A DNA stretch of 64,000 nt from Nitrospirillum viridazoti CBAmc (lineage in GTDB: Bacteria > Pseudomonadota > Alphaproteobacteria > Azospirillales > Azospirillaceae), in contig NZ_CP022111.1 of the NCBI RefSeq assembly GCF_000730165.1, positions 930,001 to 994,000 of the forward strand. Direction: 5' to 3'. The first letter of the stretch is position 1. Every line of letters begins with the position of its first letter. A program made the translations under genes and the position numbers. The notes beneath the pieces are model-generated. The model saw nothing but the letters and a program-made list of their open reading frames with translations, ran no database searches and was not told where the DNA came from. Positions 43,691 through 53,191 of the stretch are shown piece after piece.

Positions 43691-44422
43691 TCAGGCAAAC
43701 AGATCCATCATGCTGCCCATCAGCTTCTGCGTGCCCGTTTGGCCGATGGTCCAATTCTTCATGGTGGTGATCTGGTCGCTCAGTGCGCCAGAGATCGCGG
43801 CGGCGCTGGAGGAGATCGCCGCGGTGGAGGACGCGGCCTTGATCGTCGTGGTGTAGTCCTTGGAATAGTCGCCCGCAGCGACCTGGACACCGTAGTTCAC
43901 CTTCTCGGTCAGCTTGACGCCCGTGGCGCGCGATATCTTCAGCACATAGGTGCCAGAGTCCAGGGACTGCTGCCCGTTGACCATGGCGTTGTAGGCGTCA
44001 TACGCCTTGCCGGATTTGCTGTCGCTATCCGCCATGACCACGCCGGTCTTGGTCATGACCTGAACCCGTGTCTGATCCAGGTTCAGTTGCCCGAGGTTGA
44101 TGGCGCCTTTGCGGGAGAGCTTGAAGCTGAGGTAATCGGCCTGGTCCCCGGCGGCAAGGCTGCCGAAGGCGTTCACGCGCGTCTGGCCCTTGATCACCGT
44201 GCCGATGTCGGTGGCCGAGGCGACGGTGTTGTATTGCGACTTCGACACGGACTTGGTGAAGTCCTGCGGGGTGCCGATGGCATTGGACGTTTGGGCCGAG
44301 CCCTGGGCGGCGATGGCATCGTTCTGGGCCGCCAACTGCGACTGGATTTGCGCCAGCTGCGCGAACACCGAGGCGTTCGAGCTGGCGCCGGCCGAGGTTG
44401 CGGTTGTTGCGACGTTGCTCAC
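43691..44422 (-). CDS. Unknown protein beside flaF, possible flagellar-regulon member
   Basis: A ~243-aa, Ala/Ser/Thr-rich protein. The first ~50 residues are Gln/Ala-rich helix (VFAQLAQIQSQLAAQNDAIA). The middle has a beta-rich domain (LAAGDQADYLSFKLSRKGAI, LDSGTYVLKISRATG) that looks like a pre-peptidase C-terminal (PPC)-like fold. The end is a Ser/Ala-rich helix and KLMGSMMDLFA. No signal peptide, so if external it would need a flagellar or other type of export. GTG at 44422 (AGGGA 8 nt upstream) is favoured over ATG at 44452. A sigma-54-like element lies 91 bp upstream. Confidence 0.65.
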   Translation of the reverse strand: MSNVATTATSAGASSNASVFAQLAQIQSQLAAQNDAIAAQGSAQTSNAIGTPQDFTKSVSKSQYNTVASATDIGTVIKGQTRVNAFGSLAAGDQADYLSFKLSRKGAINLGQLNLDQTRVQVMTKTGVVMADSDSKSGKAYDAYNAMVNGQQSLDSGTYVLKISRATGVKLTEKVNYGVQVAAGDYSKDYTTTIKAASSTAAISSSAAAISGALSDQITTMKNWTIGQTGTQKLMGSMMDLFA

Positions 44423-44512
44423 GGGAACGATCCCTATTGCCGGTTCCCGCATCCACGCGGGAGAGAGTGGTCCTGACTACCTTGCATTAGTCTGCGGAAT
44501 GAAAGCATAAAA

Positions 44513-44529
44513 TGCAAGATATTTACCGC
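44513..44529 (-). promoter_or_regulatory. Sigma-54-like promoter for the unknown gene
   Basis: On the minus strand CGGTAAATATCTTGCA: GG and GC are 10 bp apart and the TTGCA half is perfect, but the -24 half matches only at GG. Partial match. Confidence 0.4.
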
Positions 44530-44582
44530 GATAACCTTCGCGACGTCTCATTTTTCGCGCCCGCTTTGGCGCCGCCGACCGT

Positions 44583-45089
44583 TTAAATCGATATGTTGAA
44601 CTTGCCCACACCACCTGCCGCCACGCCCGGCGCCATGCCGGGACGCTGCGCCCCAGGGCCGGCGGCCGGCGGGGCCATCATGGGCGCCCGCGGGGCCATT
44701 CCGGCGGGTGCGGGGGCAGGTGCGGCCGCGTCGGCGGGACGCTGCGACAGACCGGCGGCGATGTTGCGATTGATGTCGATCAGCGAGTGCAGCTTGGTGA
44801 CGTCCAGGTCGCCCAGCCGTTCAAAGGTCTGGCGGTCGACGATCAGGGACAACACCAGGATCTTCTCGCGCAAATCCTTGGGCAGGGGGCAGTCGGGCTC
44901 CGCCATCGAGGATTGGAAGATGGTCCACAGGCGCTGGTTCAGCGACAACGCCTGGCGCAGGGGTTCGGGATTCTCGGGCGTCTGCGCCGCCAGCATCAGC
45001 CGACGCGCAGCTTCCGTCAGGCCCCAGGCTTCGATGTCGCGGGGATTGTCCGACGCGGGACGGTTGGTATATCCGGCCGAAGGCTTCAT
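44583..45089 (-). CDS. flaF: FlaF, flagellin synthesis regulator
   Basis: A 168-aa protein with the FlaF domain in the first ~115 residues: NPRDIEAWGLTEAARRLML, ALSLNQRLWTIFQSSM, LREKILVLSLIVDRQTF and LIDINRNIAAGLSQ. FlaF works with FlbT in controlling flagellin production and export in alphaproteobacteria. A Pro/Ala/Met/Gly-rich tail of ~50 residues (APAPAPAGMAPRAPMMAPP) is added to the usual ~113-aa protein. flbT and the flagellin gene are not in the window next to it. Confidence 0.88.
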   Translation of the reverse strand: MKPSAGYTNRPASDNPRDIEAWGLTEAARRLMLAAQTPENPEPLRQALSLNQRLWTIFQSSMAEPDCPLPKDLREKILVLSLIVDRQTFERLGDLDVTKLHSLIDINRNIAAGLSQRPADAAAPAPAPAGMAPRAPMMAPPAAGPGAQRPGMAPGVAAGGVGKFNISI

Positions 45090-45568
45090 CAGATCACGTG
45101 ATCCCTGGCTAACTCGTTTCCGGGTGGCGGGTCCGCGACACCGTCCGGCGCGCCGGCCCAGGATTGTTTTCCCGCAGGCTGGTCAACGACGGACGGGACG
45201 GTGCCGATGCCGCCCTCTACCTTTACCGGAAGGGTCCCATCCTCTAGGGAACGCCTACCGGGCCCTCTCATTCCCGACCGCCCAGCGGGCGGTTCCACAT
45301 CATCGGCTACCTCTTTGTGGCTACCCTAAGCGGGGTCGCACGCACGAGGCGTATGCCAATAATGCCGACTTGCAAGTATCCCATACTCATTTGGGACCAG
45401 CAACCCGGCAACAAATGCCGGCCTGCGCCCATTCCCGGGCCCTGCACCTGCTAGTGTTGCAAGGGGTGGGCCAGGAATTGGGGGCAGCCGCCGCCGTCCT
45501 CGAGAGACGTGTTTAAGGTAAAAAGGTAAAGATATTTTGAAGCTCGTGCCCGGGGATTGGGCGGTGGC
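45090..45568. other. Long intergenic region between flaF and the ABC efflux operon
   Basis: About 479 bp. Contains a perfect 7-bp hairpin ACCGCCC-AGC-GGGCGGT (45277-45293) and a less GC-rich stretch (45330-45420) with an imperfect palindrome CCCATACTCATTTGGG. Both flanking genes are on the minus strand, so the flaF promoter should lie here. No convincing sigma-54 element or small gene was found. Confidence 0.4.
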
Positions 45569-46786
45569 TCAAGGCGTGCCGTAGGCCTCCACGATGGGAA
45601 TGCGCGCCGCGCGCCAGGCGGGGAACACGCCGCCCACCAGGCCCACCACCAGGGCCAGGATGACGCCCTGCAGGGCCACCGCCGGTGTCAGGTGGAAGGT
45701 GAAGACGATCTGGGAAAAGCTGGCGCCCGACAGGGTGGAGCCTGTCAGCCCGTCGAACAGCACCCAGGTGACCAGCGTGCCGACGAACCCACCCACCAGC
45801 GCCAGCACCAAGCTTTCCAGCAGCGTCCCGATGAAGGAGGAGGTGCCGCTGAAGCCGATGCAGCGCAGGGTGGCGATTTCCTGCGCGCGGGCCGCCACCG
45901 AGCTGTACATGGTGTTCAGGGCGCCGGCCAGGGCGCCGAACGCCATGGCAATGGCCAGCGGCCAGCCCAGCTTCTGGATCAGGTCGGAGGTGCGGCTGGC
46001 CTGCTGCGCGTAATAGTCGGCCTCCGTCGTCACGTCCAGCTTCAGCTGCGGGTCGTTGGCGGCATAGTCCGACAAGGCCTTCAGGGCGTCGGGGCCCGTC
46101 AGGCGGGCACGGATGGACTGGAAGACGTTCTGGCGGTGGAACAGGTCCTGCACCTCGGGCGTGTCGGCCCACAGTTCGGATTCAAAGACGCTGCCGCCCA
46201 ATTCAAAGGCGCCGACCACCAGCCAATTGCTGTTACCCAGCTTGACGGTATCCCCCACGTCCACGCCCGCGAAATCCTTCTGCAGGGCCCGGCCCACCAT
46301 CAGCTCATTGGTGCCGGGCTTGAACGCGCGGCCCTCCACGATCTTCAGGCCGGGCCGCACGGCGATGCCGGCGGGCCCCAGGCCCCGCAGGGTGAGGTTG
46401 GAGCGGGGGGCCTTCTTCAGGTTGCCGTCGGCCGGCACGGCCGTCTTCTTGACGCCATCGACGATGACGTAGAGCTCGGGCGACACCAGGGGCTTGCCGT
46501 CCGCGTCCTTCATGACGCCCGGCGCCTCCTCGATCAGGCGCGCCTGATCGCGGGTGACGCCGCTGTTCAGTTCCGCCTGCGACCCCGCCCGCATCAGGAT
46601 GGCCATGTCCTTGGTGCCCGTGCCGCGCAGGGTCTGCTGGAAGCCCGCCGCCATGGCCAGGAAGGCCAGGAGCACGGTCACCACCAGCCCCACCGCCACC
46701 ACCGTGGAGAAGGAGGCCCAGAAGCGTTGCGGAATGCTTTTGATGCAGATGGTGGTGACCACCGCGATCTCGTTGAACACGCGCAT
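45569..46786 (-). CDS. ABC transporter permease (MacB/FtsX family), second permease
   Basis: A 405-aa inner-membrane protein with four membrane segments, one N-terminal (STVVAVGLVVTVLLAFLAMA) and three near the C-terminus, and a ~220-residue periplasmic domain between. The C-terminal FtsX motif includes AQEIATLRCIGFSGTSSFIG and GGVFPAWRAARIPIVEAYG. Last gene of a four-gene unit (adaptor, ATPase, permease, permease) on the minus strand. The two different permeases probably form a heterodimer, a DevBCA/MacAB-like exporter. Confidence 0.88.
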   Translation of the reverse strand: MRVFNEIAVVTTICIKSIPQRFWASFSTVVAVGLVVTVLLAFLAMAAGFQQTLRGTGTKDMAILMRAGSQAELNSGVTRDQARLIEEAPGVMKDADGKPLVSPELYVIVDGVKKTAVPADGNLKKAPRSNLTLRGLGPAGIAVRPGLKIVEGRAFKPGTNELMVGRALQKDFAGVDVGDTVKLGNSNWLVVGAFELGGSVFESELWADTPEVQDLFHRQNVFQSIRARLTGPDALKALSDYAANDPQLKLDVTTEADYYAQQASRTSDLIQKLGWPLAIAMAFGALAGALNTMYSSVAARAQEIATLRCIGFSGTSSFIGTLLESLVLALVGGFVGTLVTWVLFDGLTGSTLSGASFSQIVFTFHLTPAVALQGVILALVVGLVGGVFPAWRAARIPIVEAYGTP

Positions 46787-46811
46787 GACGTTGTTTCCTT
46801 CCGAGGGCGGG

Positions 46812-47971
46812 TCACAGACGCCCGAGGGCGGTGACGATGTTCAGGCGCAGCGCGTTCCAGGCCGGCAGGAAGCCGGTCACCACCCCGAGAAGCAGCATGA
46901 AGGCCACGCCCAGGCCGGCAACGGGCAGGGTCAACGCCAGTCCCGGGATGGCGCCCGACGCGAGCTTGGATAGCAGCGTCACCAGCAAGCCGGCGACCAA
47001 GAGCCCGGGCACGCCGCCCAGCAGGGACAGCAGCACGGATTCCCCCAACACCTGGCGCCAGATGCGCCAGGACGGGAAGCCGAGGGTCTTCAGCACCGCG
47101 ATCTCCTTGGTGCGCTCGCGCACCGCCATCACCATGGTGTTCCCTACGATCATCAGGATGGTGGCGAAGGCCGCCCCCACCACCAGGGTGATGATCAGGG
47201 CGATGTTGCCCAACTGGGCCAGGAAGGCCTTGCCGAACGCCTTTTCCGACTGGGTGTTGGTTTCCGCCGTGGAGTTGGCGAACAGGTCGTCGATGGTAGC
47301 GGCCACCTTGTCATTCACCGCGGCGCTGTCCGTCTCCAGCGTGATCCAGCCAACCGTGTCCTTACCGAACGTCTTGCTTTCATTGAAGTTTTCGTACTGG
47401 AAGATGATGAAGCTGGTGTTGAAGGATTCCTTTGCCGCGTAGGCGATGCCAGCCACGGTCAGCTCCCAGGTGTGGCTGCCGTCCGTCTTGTTGGTGAAGA
47501 TGTTGGAATTGATGGGAATGCGGTCCCCCACCTTCCAGCCGTACTTCGTGGCGATGGCCTCACCCACCACCATGCTGGTGCGGTCGTGGATGAAGGCGTC
47601 GCGCGCGGCTGGATCGATGCGCAGGTCGTCGCGATAGATCCGCAGATAGCTTTCGGGATCGACGGCGAAGGTGCCGATCTGGTTGCGCGCGTCCTGGTAA
47701 TAACCGCCGAACCAGTTGGCGAAGGTGAGGTTTTTCACGCCCTTGATGGCCGCGATCTTGCCGACATAGGCATAGGGCAGGGGCTGGATGAAGGTGATCT
47801 TGTTCACCACCACCAGCCGGTTGTCGGCCGACGAATCCACGCCGTGTTCGAAGGCGTAGTGGATGCTGCCCAGCACGCCATAGATGACGAAGGCCACGAA
47901 GATGGCCAGCATCATGAGGAAGGTGCGCAGCTTGCGGCGGAACAGGTTGCGCCAGAGCAGGTAGAGATCAC

Positions 47972-47975
<4 letters not shown>
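46812..47975 (-). CDS. ABC transporter permease (MacB/FtsX family), first permease
   Basis: A 387-aa permease of the same family as its downstream neighbour: N-terminal segment LRTFLMMLAIFVAFVIYGVL, a large periplasmic MacB-PCD domain, and the C-terminal FtsX part (MAVRERTKEIAVLKTLGFPS, GFLPAWNALRLNIVTALGR). Its start overlaps the ATPase stop by 4 bp and it precedes the second permease by 25 bp. Substrate unknown. Confidence 0.88.
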
Positions 47976-48667
<692 letters not shown>

Positions 48668-48728
48668 GGCATCAGGCTCCCGATTGTGGTCGTGGGGCGA
48701 TGGGGATGGGGTGGGCAGGGTGGCCGGA

Positions 48729-49793
48729 TCAGCCGCCCTTGCCCTCGTTCAGAAAGGTCACCTTGGCCGCCATGTTGGGCAGGATGCGCGGATCCTTGGC
48801 CGCTATGGCCACCCGCACCTTGATGGTGGCCTTCTCCCGGCTGGCGGTGGGGATGATGGCCAAGACCGAGGCGGGCACCTTCCAGTCGGGATAGGCGTCC
48901 AGCGTCGCCTCCACCTTCTGGCCGGGGCGGACGCGGGCGATGTTGGCCTCGTTCACCTCCACCTCGAATTCCAGGCTGTCCATGTCGACCAGGGTGCACA
49001 CGCCCGTGCGGGTGAAGCCGCCGGACGACATGGGGGAGATGATTTCACCCGGCTGGGCATTTTTTTCCGTGACCACGCCGGTGAAGGGGGCGCGGACCTG
49101 GTAGCGGTCCACCATTTCCGCGTCATAGGCGACGGTGGCGCGGGCGGCGTTCACGTCGGCCTTGGACTTCACCAACTGGGCTCGCAGCGAGGCGGCGCGG
49201 GCATCCGCCTTGATCAGGTCGGCCTCGCTGGAGAACTGGCGGCCGGTCAGGGCGCGCGTGCGCTCCAGCGTCTTTTCCGCGTCCACCAGGTCTGCCTGGT
49301 TGGCCACTACGGCGGCCTCGGCCGAGGCCTGGCGGGCCCGGGCCAGATCCAGGTCGCTGCGGGCCAGCACGTCGTCCAAGGTGGCCAGCACCTGGCCCTT
49401 TTGCACCAGCATGCCTTCCTGCACCAGGACCTCACGCACGCGGCCGGTGACATCGGCGGAGACCGTGGCCACCCGCCGGGCGACGACATAGCCGGAGCCG
49501 ATGAGGTTGCCGCTGCGCACCTCCGACACCGGGGCGGCGGGTGCCGGCTGGGCCGGGCCGGCGGCGGTGGATGCAGGCTTGGCGGAAACGGCGACCGGCG
49601 CCGGATCGGCACCGCCGAAGCGGCTGAGCAGGCCGGTAGACCAGGCGATCCCCGCGGCGACCACCACGACGGCGGCGCCGGCGCCCAGGCCCAAGATAAG
49701 GCCCCGCCCACCACCACCGCCCCGCCGCGCCGGTGACGGCGCCGTCCGGTCAATGGCGATGGACCGCAAAAGCTCCGCTTTGTCCCGCTGCAC
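48729..49793 (-). CDS. Periplasmic adaptor (membrane-fusion protein, HlyD/RND family)
   Basis: A 354-aa adaptor linking the inner-membrane ABC permeases to an outer-membrane channel. One N-terminal membrane segment ([20 protein letters not shown], residues ~31-50), the lipoyl half motifs ([20 protein letters not shown] and [20 protein letters not shown]), a long coiled-coil hairpin between them ([20 protein letters not shown]), and a beta-barrel domain. GTG at 49793 with GGGGGA 5 nt upstream is taken as the start; the frame beyond it is not protein-like. First gene of the efflux operon. The outer-membrane partner is not encoded here. Confidence 0.86.
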   Translation of the reverse strand: MQRDKAELLRSIAIDRTAPSPARRGGGGGRGLILGLGAGAAVVVVAAGIAWSTGLLSRFGGADPAPVAVSAKPASTAAGPAQPAPAAPVSEVRSGNLIGSGYVVARRVATVSADVTGRVREVLVQEGMLVQKGQVLATLDDVLARSDLDLARARQASAEAAVVANQADLVDAEKTLERTRALTGRQFSSEADLIKADARAASLRAQLVKSKADVNAARATVAYDAEMVDRYQVRAPFTGVVTEKNAQPGEIISPMSSGGFTRTGVCTLVDMDSLEFEVEVNEANIARVRPGQKVEATLDAYPDWKVPASVLAIIPTASREKATIKVRVAIAAKDPRILPNMAAKVTFLNEGKGG

Positions 49794-49929
49794 CTTGGTC
49801 CCCCGACTGGCACAATCCCCAATGGCATCATAGCGCGTGAGGCACGCTGTCGCACCACAAATGGTTGATCTAAAAGGCAGGGTGCAAGCGAGGGCCACTT
49901 CCGACAAGGCGAAGGGGGCCAGAAATGGC

Positions 49930-49962
49930 GAAGGGCCGGCGGATCGCTCCAGCCGGCCCTTC
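49930..49962 (-). terminator. Terminator-like hairpin after cysNC
   Basis: Perfect 11-bp inverted repeat, GAAGGGCCGGC (49930-49940) and GCCGGCCCTTC (49952-49962), just downstream of the cysNC stop. No long U tract. Confidence 0.6.
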
Positions 49963-49984
49963 ATTCAGGAACAAGCGGTCGTCG

Positions 49985-51922
49985 TCAGATGGCGGCGCCG
50001 TCCACCAGGTCGGCATCCTCATCGAAGCGGGACAGCAGCGTGAAGATGTGGTTGGCCGCCTGCTCGGCGGTCATGGCCTGGGTGTCGATGCGCACGTCGG
50101 GCGACTCCGGCGGCTCATAGGGGCTGTCGATGCCGGTGAAGTTCGGGATCTTGCCGGCGCGCGCCTTGGCGTACAGGCCCTTCACGTCGCGGTCCTCAGC
50201 CACCGCCAGGGGCGTGTCCACGAACACCTCCAGGAACTCACCCGGGCCCAGCAGCTCACGGGCCATGCGCCGTTCCGCGCGGTAGGGGGAGATGAAGGAG
50301 ACCAGGACGATCAGTCCGGCGTCGACCATCAGCTTGGACACCTCGGCCACGCGGCGGATGTTCTCCACCCGGTCGGCGTCGGTGAAGCTCAGGTCGCGGT
50401 TCAGGCCGTGGCGGACATTGTCGCCGTCCAGCAGCATAGTGTGGCGGCCATGGGCGTGCAGTTTCTTTTCCACCAGATTGGCGATGGTGGACTTGCCGGC
50501 GCCGGACAGGCCGGTGAACCACAGCACGCGCGGACGCTGACCCTTCATCTGCGAGCGGGCGCGCTTGTCCACGTCCAGCACCTGCCAAGGCACAGTGCGC
50601 ACGATGGCGGACCGGATAAGGCCGGCGGCCACCGTCTCATTGGTCAGGCGGTCGATGAGGATGAAACCGCCCGTGTCGCGATTGTTGCGATAGACGTCGA
50701 AGGCGATGGCCTGGTCCAGGCTCAGGGTCGCCAGCCCCACCTCGTTGAGGCTCAGCGTCTTGGTCGCCAGCTGTTCCAGGGTATTGACGTTGATCTTGTG
50801 CTTCAGCGTCGCCACGGTGGCCGGCACCGACTTGGTGCCCAGCTTCAAGATGTAGGGTCGGCCGGGCAGCAGCGGCGCCTCCGACATCCATACCAGCGTC
50901 GCCTCCATCTGGTCGGCCGCCTCGGCGACCTCATCCAGGGTGGAGAGGATGTCGCCACGGCTGATGTCGATCTCGTCCGTCAGGGTGAGGGTGACGGATT
51001 GCCCGGCCACGGCCAGGGGCAGGTCGCCGTCATGGGTGACGATGCGGGCTACCCGGCTTTCCTGCCCCGAGGGCAGGACGCGGATGCGGTCGCCCGGGCG
51101 CACCGTGCCGGCGGCGATGGTGCCGGCATAGCCACGGAAGTCCAGGTTGGGACGGTTCACCCATTGCACCGGCAGGCGGAAAGGCTGGCTGGCGCGCAGA
51201 TCCGCGACCTCGACCGTCTCCAGATGACCGATCAGCGTGGGGCCCAGGTACCAGGGCATGGCGTCGGTCAAGGTGGTGACGTTGTCGCCCTTCAGTGCCG
51301 ACAGCGGGATGGCCTGGATGTCGGTCAGGTCCAGCTGGCGGGCGAAGGCGCGGTATTCCGCGACCACGCGGTCGAAGACGGCCTGGTCATAGCCCATCAG
51401 GTCCATCTTGTTGACGGCCAGCACGATCTTGCGGATGCCGAGCAGGGACACCAGGAAGCTGTGGCGCCGCGTCTGGGGCAGCACGCCCTTGCGCGCGTCG
51501 ATCAGGATAATGGCAAGGTCGGCGGTGGACGCGCCGGTGACCATGTTGCGCGTGTACTGCTCATGACCGGGCGTGTCGGCCACGATGAACTTGCGCCGGT
51601 CGGTGTTGAAGAAGCGGTAGGCGACGTCGATGGTGATACCTTGCTCCCGCTCCGCCGACAGTCCGTCGACCAGCAGCGCGAAGTCCAGGTCGCCGCCCTG
51701 GGTGCCCACCTTGCGGCTGTCCGCCTCCAAGGTCGCCAGCTGGTCTTCGAACAACATCTTGCTGTCGTACAGCAGGCGGCCGATCAGGGTGCTCTTGCCG
51801 TCGTCGACGCTGCCGCAGGTGATGAAGCGCAGCAGGCTTTTGGACTGCTGAGCCGCGAGGTAGCGCTCGATTTCGGACACGCCCGGCTCCAGCGTTTCGG
51901 GCAGGGGGGTATCGGGGGCCAT
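49985..51922 (-). CDS. cysNC: Bifunctional sulfate adenylyltransferase subunit 1/APS kinase (CysN-CysC fusion)
   Basis: A 645-aa fusion. The N-terminal ~440 residues are CysN, a GTPase driving sulfate adenylylation: [34 protein letters not shown] and [10 protein letters not shown]. The C-terminal ~200 residues are APS kinase Cys[21 protein letters not shown] with [20 protein letters not shown] and [10 protein letters not shown]. Together with CysD it turns sulfate into PAPS. The domain order is that of NodQ-type proteins. The start at 51922 overlaps the cysD stop by one base, so the two are coupled. Confidence 0.96.
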   Translation of the reverse strand: MAPDTPLPETLEPGVSEIERYLAAQQSKSLLRFITCGSVDDGKSTLIGRLLYDSKMLFEDQLATLEADSRKVGTQGGDLDFALLVDGLSAEREQGITIDVAYRFFNTDRRKFIVADTPGHEQYTRNMVTGASTADLAIILIDARKGVLPQTRRHSFLVSLLGIRKIVLAVNKMDLMGYDQAVFDRVVAEYRAFARQLDLTDIQAIPLSALKGDNVTTLTDAMPWYLGPTLIGHLETVEVADLRASQPFRLPVQWVNRPNLDFRGYAGTIAAGTVRPGDRIRVLPSGQESRVARIVTHDGDLPLAVAGQSVTLTLTDEIDISRGDILSTLDEVAEAADQMEATLVWMSEAPLLPGRPYILKLGTKSVPATVATLKHKINVNTLEQLATKTLSLNEVGLATLSLDQAIAFDVYRNNRDTGGFILIDRLTNETVAAGLIRSAIVRTVPWQVLDVDKRARSQMKGQRPRVLWFTGLSGAGKSTIANLVEKKLHAHGRHTMLLDGDNVRHGLNRDLSFTDADRVENIRRVAEVSKLMVDAGLIVLVSFISPYRAERRMARELLGPGEFLEVFVDTPLAVAEDRDVKGLYAKARAGKIPNFTGIDSPYEPPESPDVRIDTQAMTAEQAANHIFTLLSRFDEDADLVDGAAI

Positions 51923-52923
51923 CAGAAGTACCCTTCCTGCTTCTTCTGTTCCATGGAGGCGCCGCCGTCTCGGTCGATCACGCGGCCCTGGCGCTCCGAC
52001 GTGCGGGCCAGCAGCATCTCGCGGATGATGGCGGGCAGGCTGTCGGCGTCGCTGTCGATGGCGCCGGTCAGCGGGTAGCACCCCAGGGTGCGGAAACGCA
52101 CGCGCCGCATCTGCGGCACCTCCCCTGGCTTCATGGGCAGGCGGTCGTCATCGACCATGATCAGGGCGCCGTCACGCTCCACCACCGGCCGTTCGGCGGC
52201 GAAGTACAGCGGTACGATGGGGATGTTTTCCAGGTAGATGTATTCCCAGATGTCCAGCTCGGTCCAGTTGGACAGGGGGAAAACGCGGATGCTCTCGCCC
52301 TTGTTCTTGCGCGCGTTGTACAGTTGCCAGAGCTCGGGGCGCTGATTCTTTGGGTCCCAGCGGTGCTGCTCGTTGCGGAAGCTGAAGATGCGCTCCTTGG
52401 CGCGGCTCTTCTCCTCGTCGCGGCGCGCGCCGCCGAACGCGGCGTCGAAGCCGTAACGGTCCAGCGCCTGCTTCAGCGCTTCCGTCTTCATCACCTGGGT
52501 ATGGATGGCGGAGCCGTGGGTGAAGGGGCCGATGCCCCGCGCCAAGCCTTCCGGGTTGGTGTGCACCAGCAGGTCCAGGCCCAGATCCGCCGCCCTCTGG
52601 TCGCGGAAAGCGATCATCTCGCGGAACTTCCAGGTGGTGTCCACGTGCAGCAGGGGAAAGGGCGGCTTGGCCGGGTAGAAGGCTTTCATCGCCAAGTGCA
52701 GCATCACCGCGCTGTCCTTGCCGATGGAATAAAGCATCACCGGGTTCTGCGTTTCGGCTACCACCTCCCGCAGGATGTGGATGCTTTCCGCCTCAAGCCG
52801 CTGGAGATGGGTCAGCCGGGGGGGCGAAAGGGGGCCGGCAAGCGATACGGGAAGGGGGGAGGGGGGCTGTATGATGCTGTCCAACACTGCCGCGTCTTTC
52901 ACGTCAATCACTCTGTCCGTCAC
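51922..52923 (-). CDS. cysD: Sulfate adenylyltransferase subunit 2 (CysD)
   Basis: A 333-aa ATP-pyrophosphatase-type subunit that makes APS from ATP and sulfate. Features are the PP-loop [56 protein letters not shown] and the [20 protein letters not shown] tail. About 35 N-terminal residues (rich in Pro, before [12 protein letters not shown]) are extra compared with the usual ~300 aa. The GTG at 52923 has no clear ribosome binding site, so the true start may be further in. The 268-bp AT-richer gap upstream (52924-53191) probably holds its promoter. Confidence 0.94.
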   Translation of the reverse strand: MTDRVIDVKDAAVLDSIIQPPSPLPVSLAGPLSPPRLTHLQRLEAESIHILREVVAETQNPVMLYSIGKDSAVMLHLAMKAFYPAKPPFPLLHVDTTWKFREMIAFRDQRAADLGLDLLVHTNPEGLARGIGPFTHGSAIHTQVMKTEALKQALDRYGFDAAFGGARRDEEKSRAKERIFSFRNEQHRWDPKNQRPELWQLYNARKNKGESIRVFPLSNWTELDIWEYIYLENIPIVPLYFAAERPVVERDGALIMVDDDRLPMKPGEVPQMRRVRFRTLGCYPLTGAIDSDADSLPAIIREMLLARTSERQGRVIDRDGGASMEQKKQEGYF

Positions 52924-53191
52924 GCCTAGGCCGCCGTCTTATACGGCTAACAGTCTAATCCGCCTGCGGTTGCACGCCAACGGACACGCTGCTGGTCGGC
53001 TGATTCCTCAATACCCTGTCAACAGACGTATAAAGGAAACTTTCACAGCGGGCATTGCGATTATGGAATTGCTGTGAGGGCGAAAAATACCTGGATGAAC
53101 GGGTAATAAATAACACACTAACAGTGTATTTTTCGTTAACGGTCGAAGACGGGCATAACTCCTAGGGAAACCTGGGTTACGGCCGGCCCGC

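Noticed and set aside
53105-53135. Terminator hairpin ACACT-AAC-AGTGT downstream of the kinase gene
   Set aside because: The stem is only 5 bp and AT-rich, and a T-rich stretch alone is not convincing.
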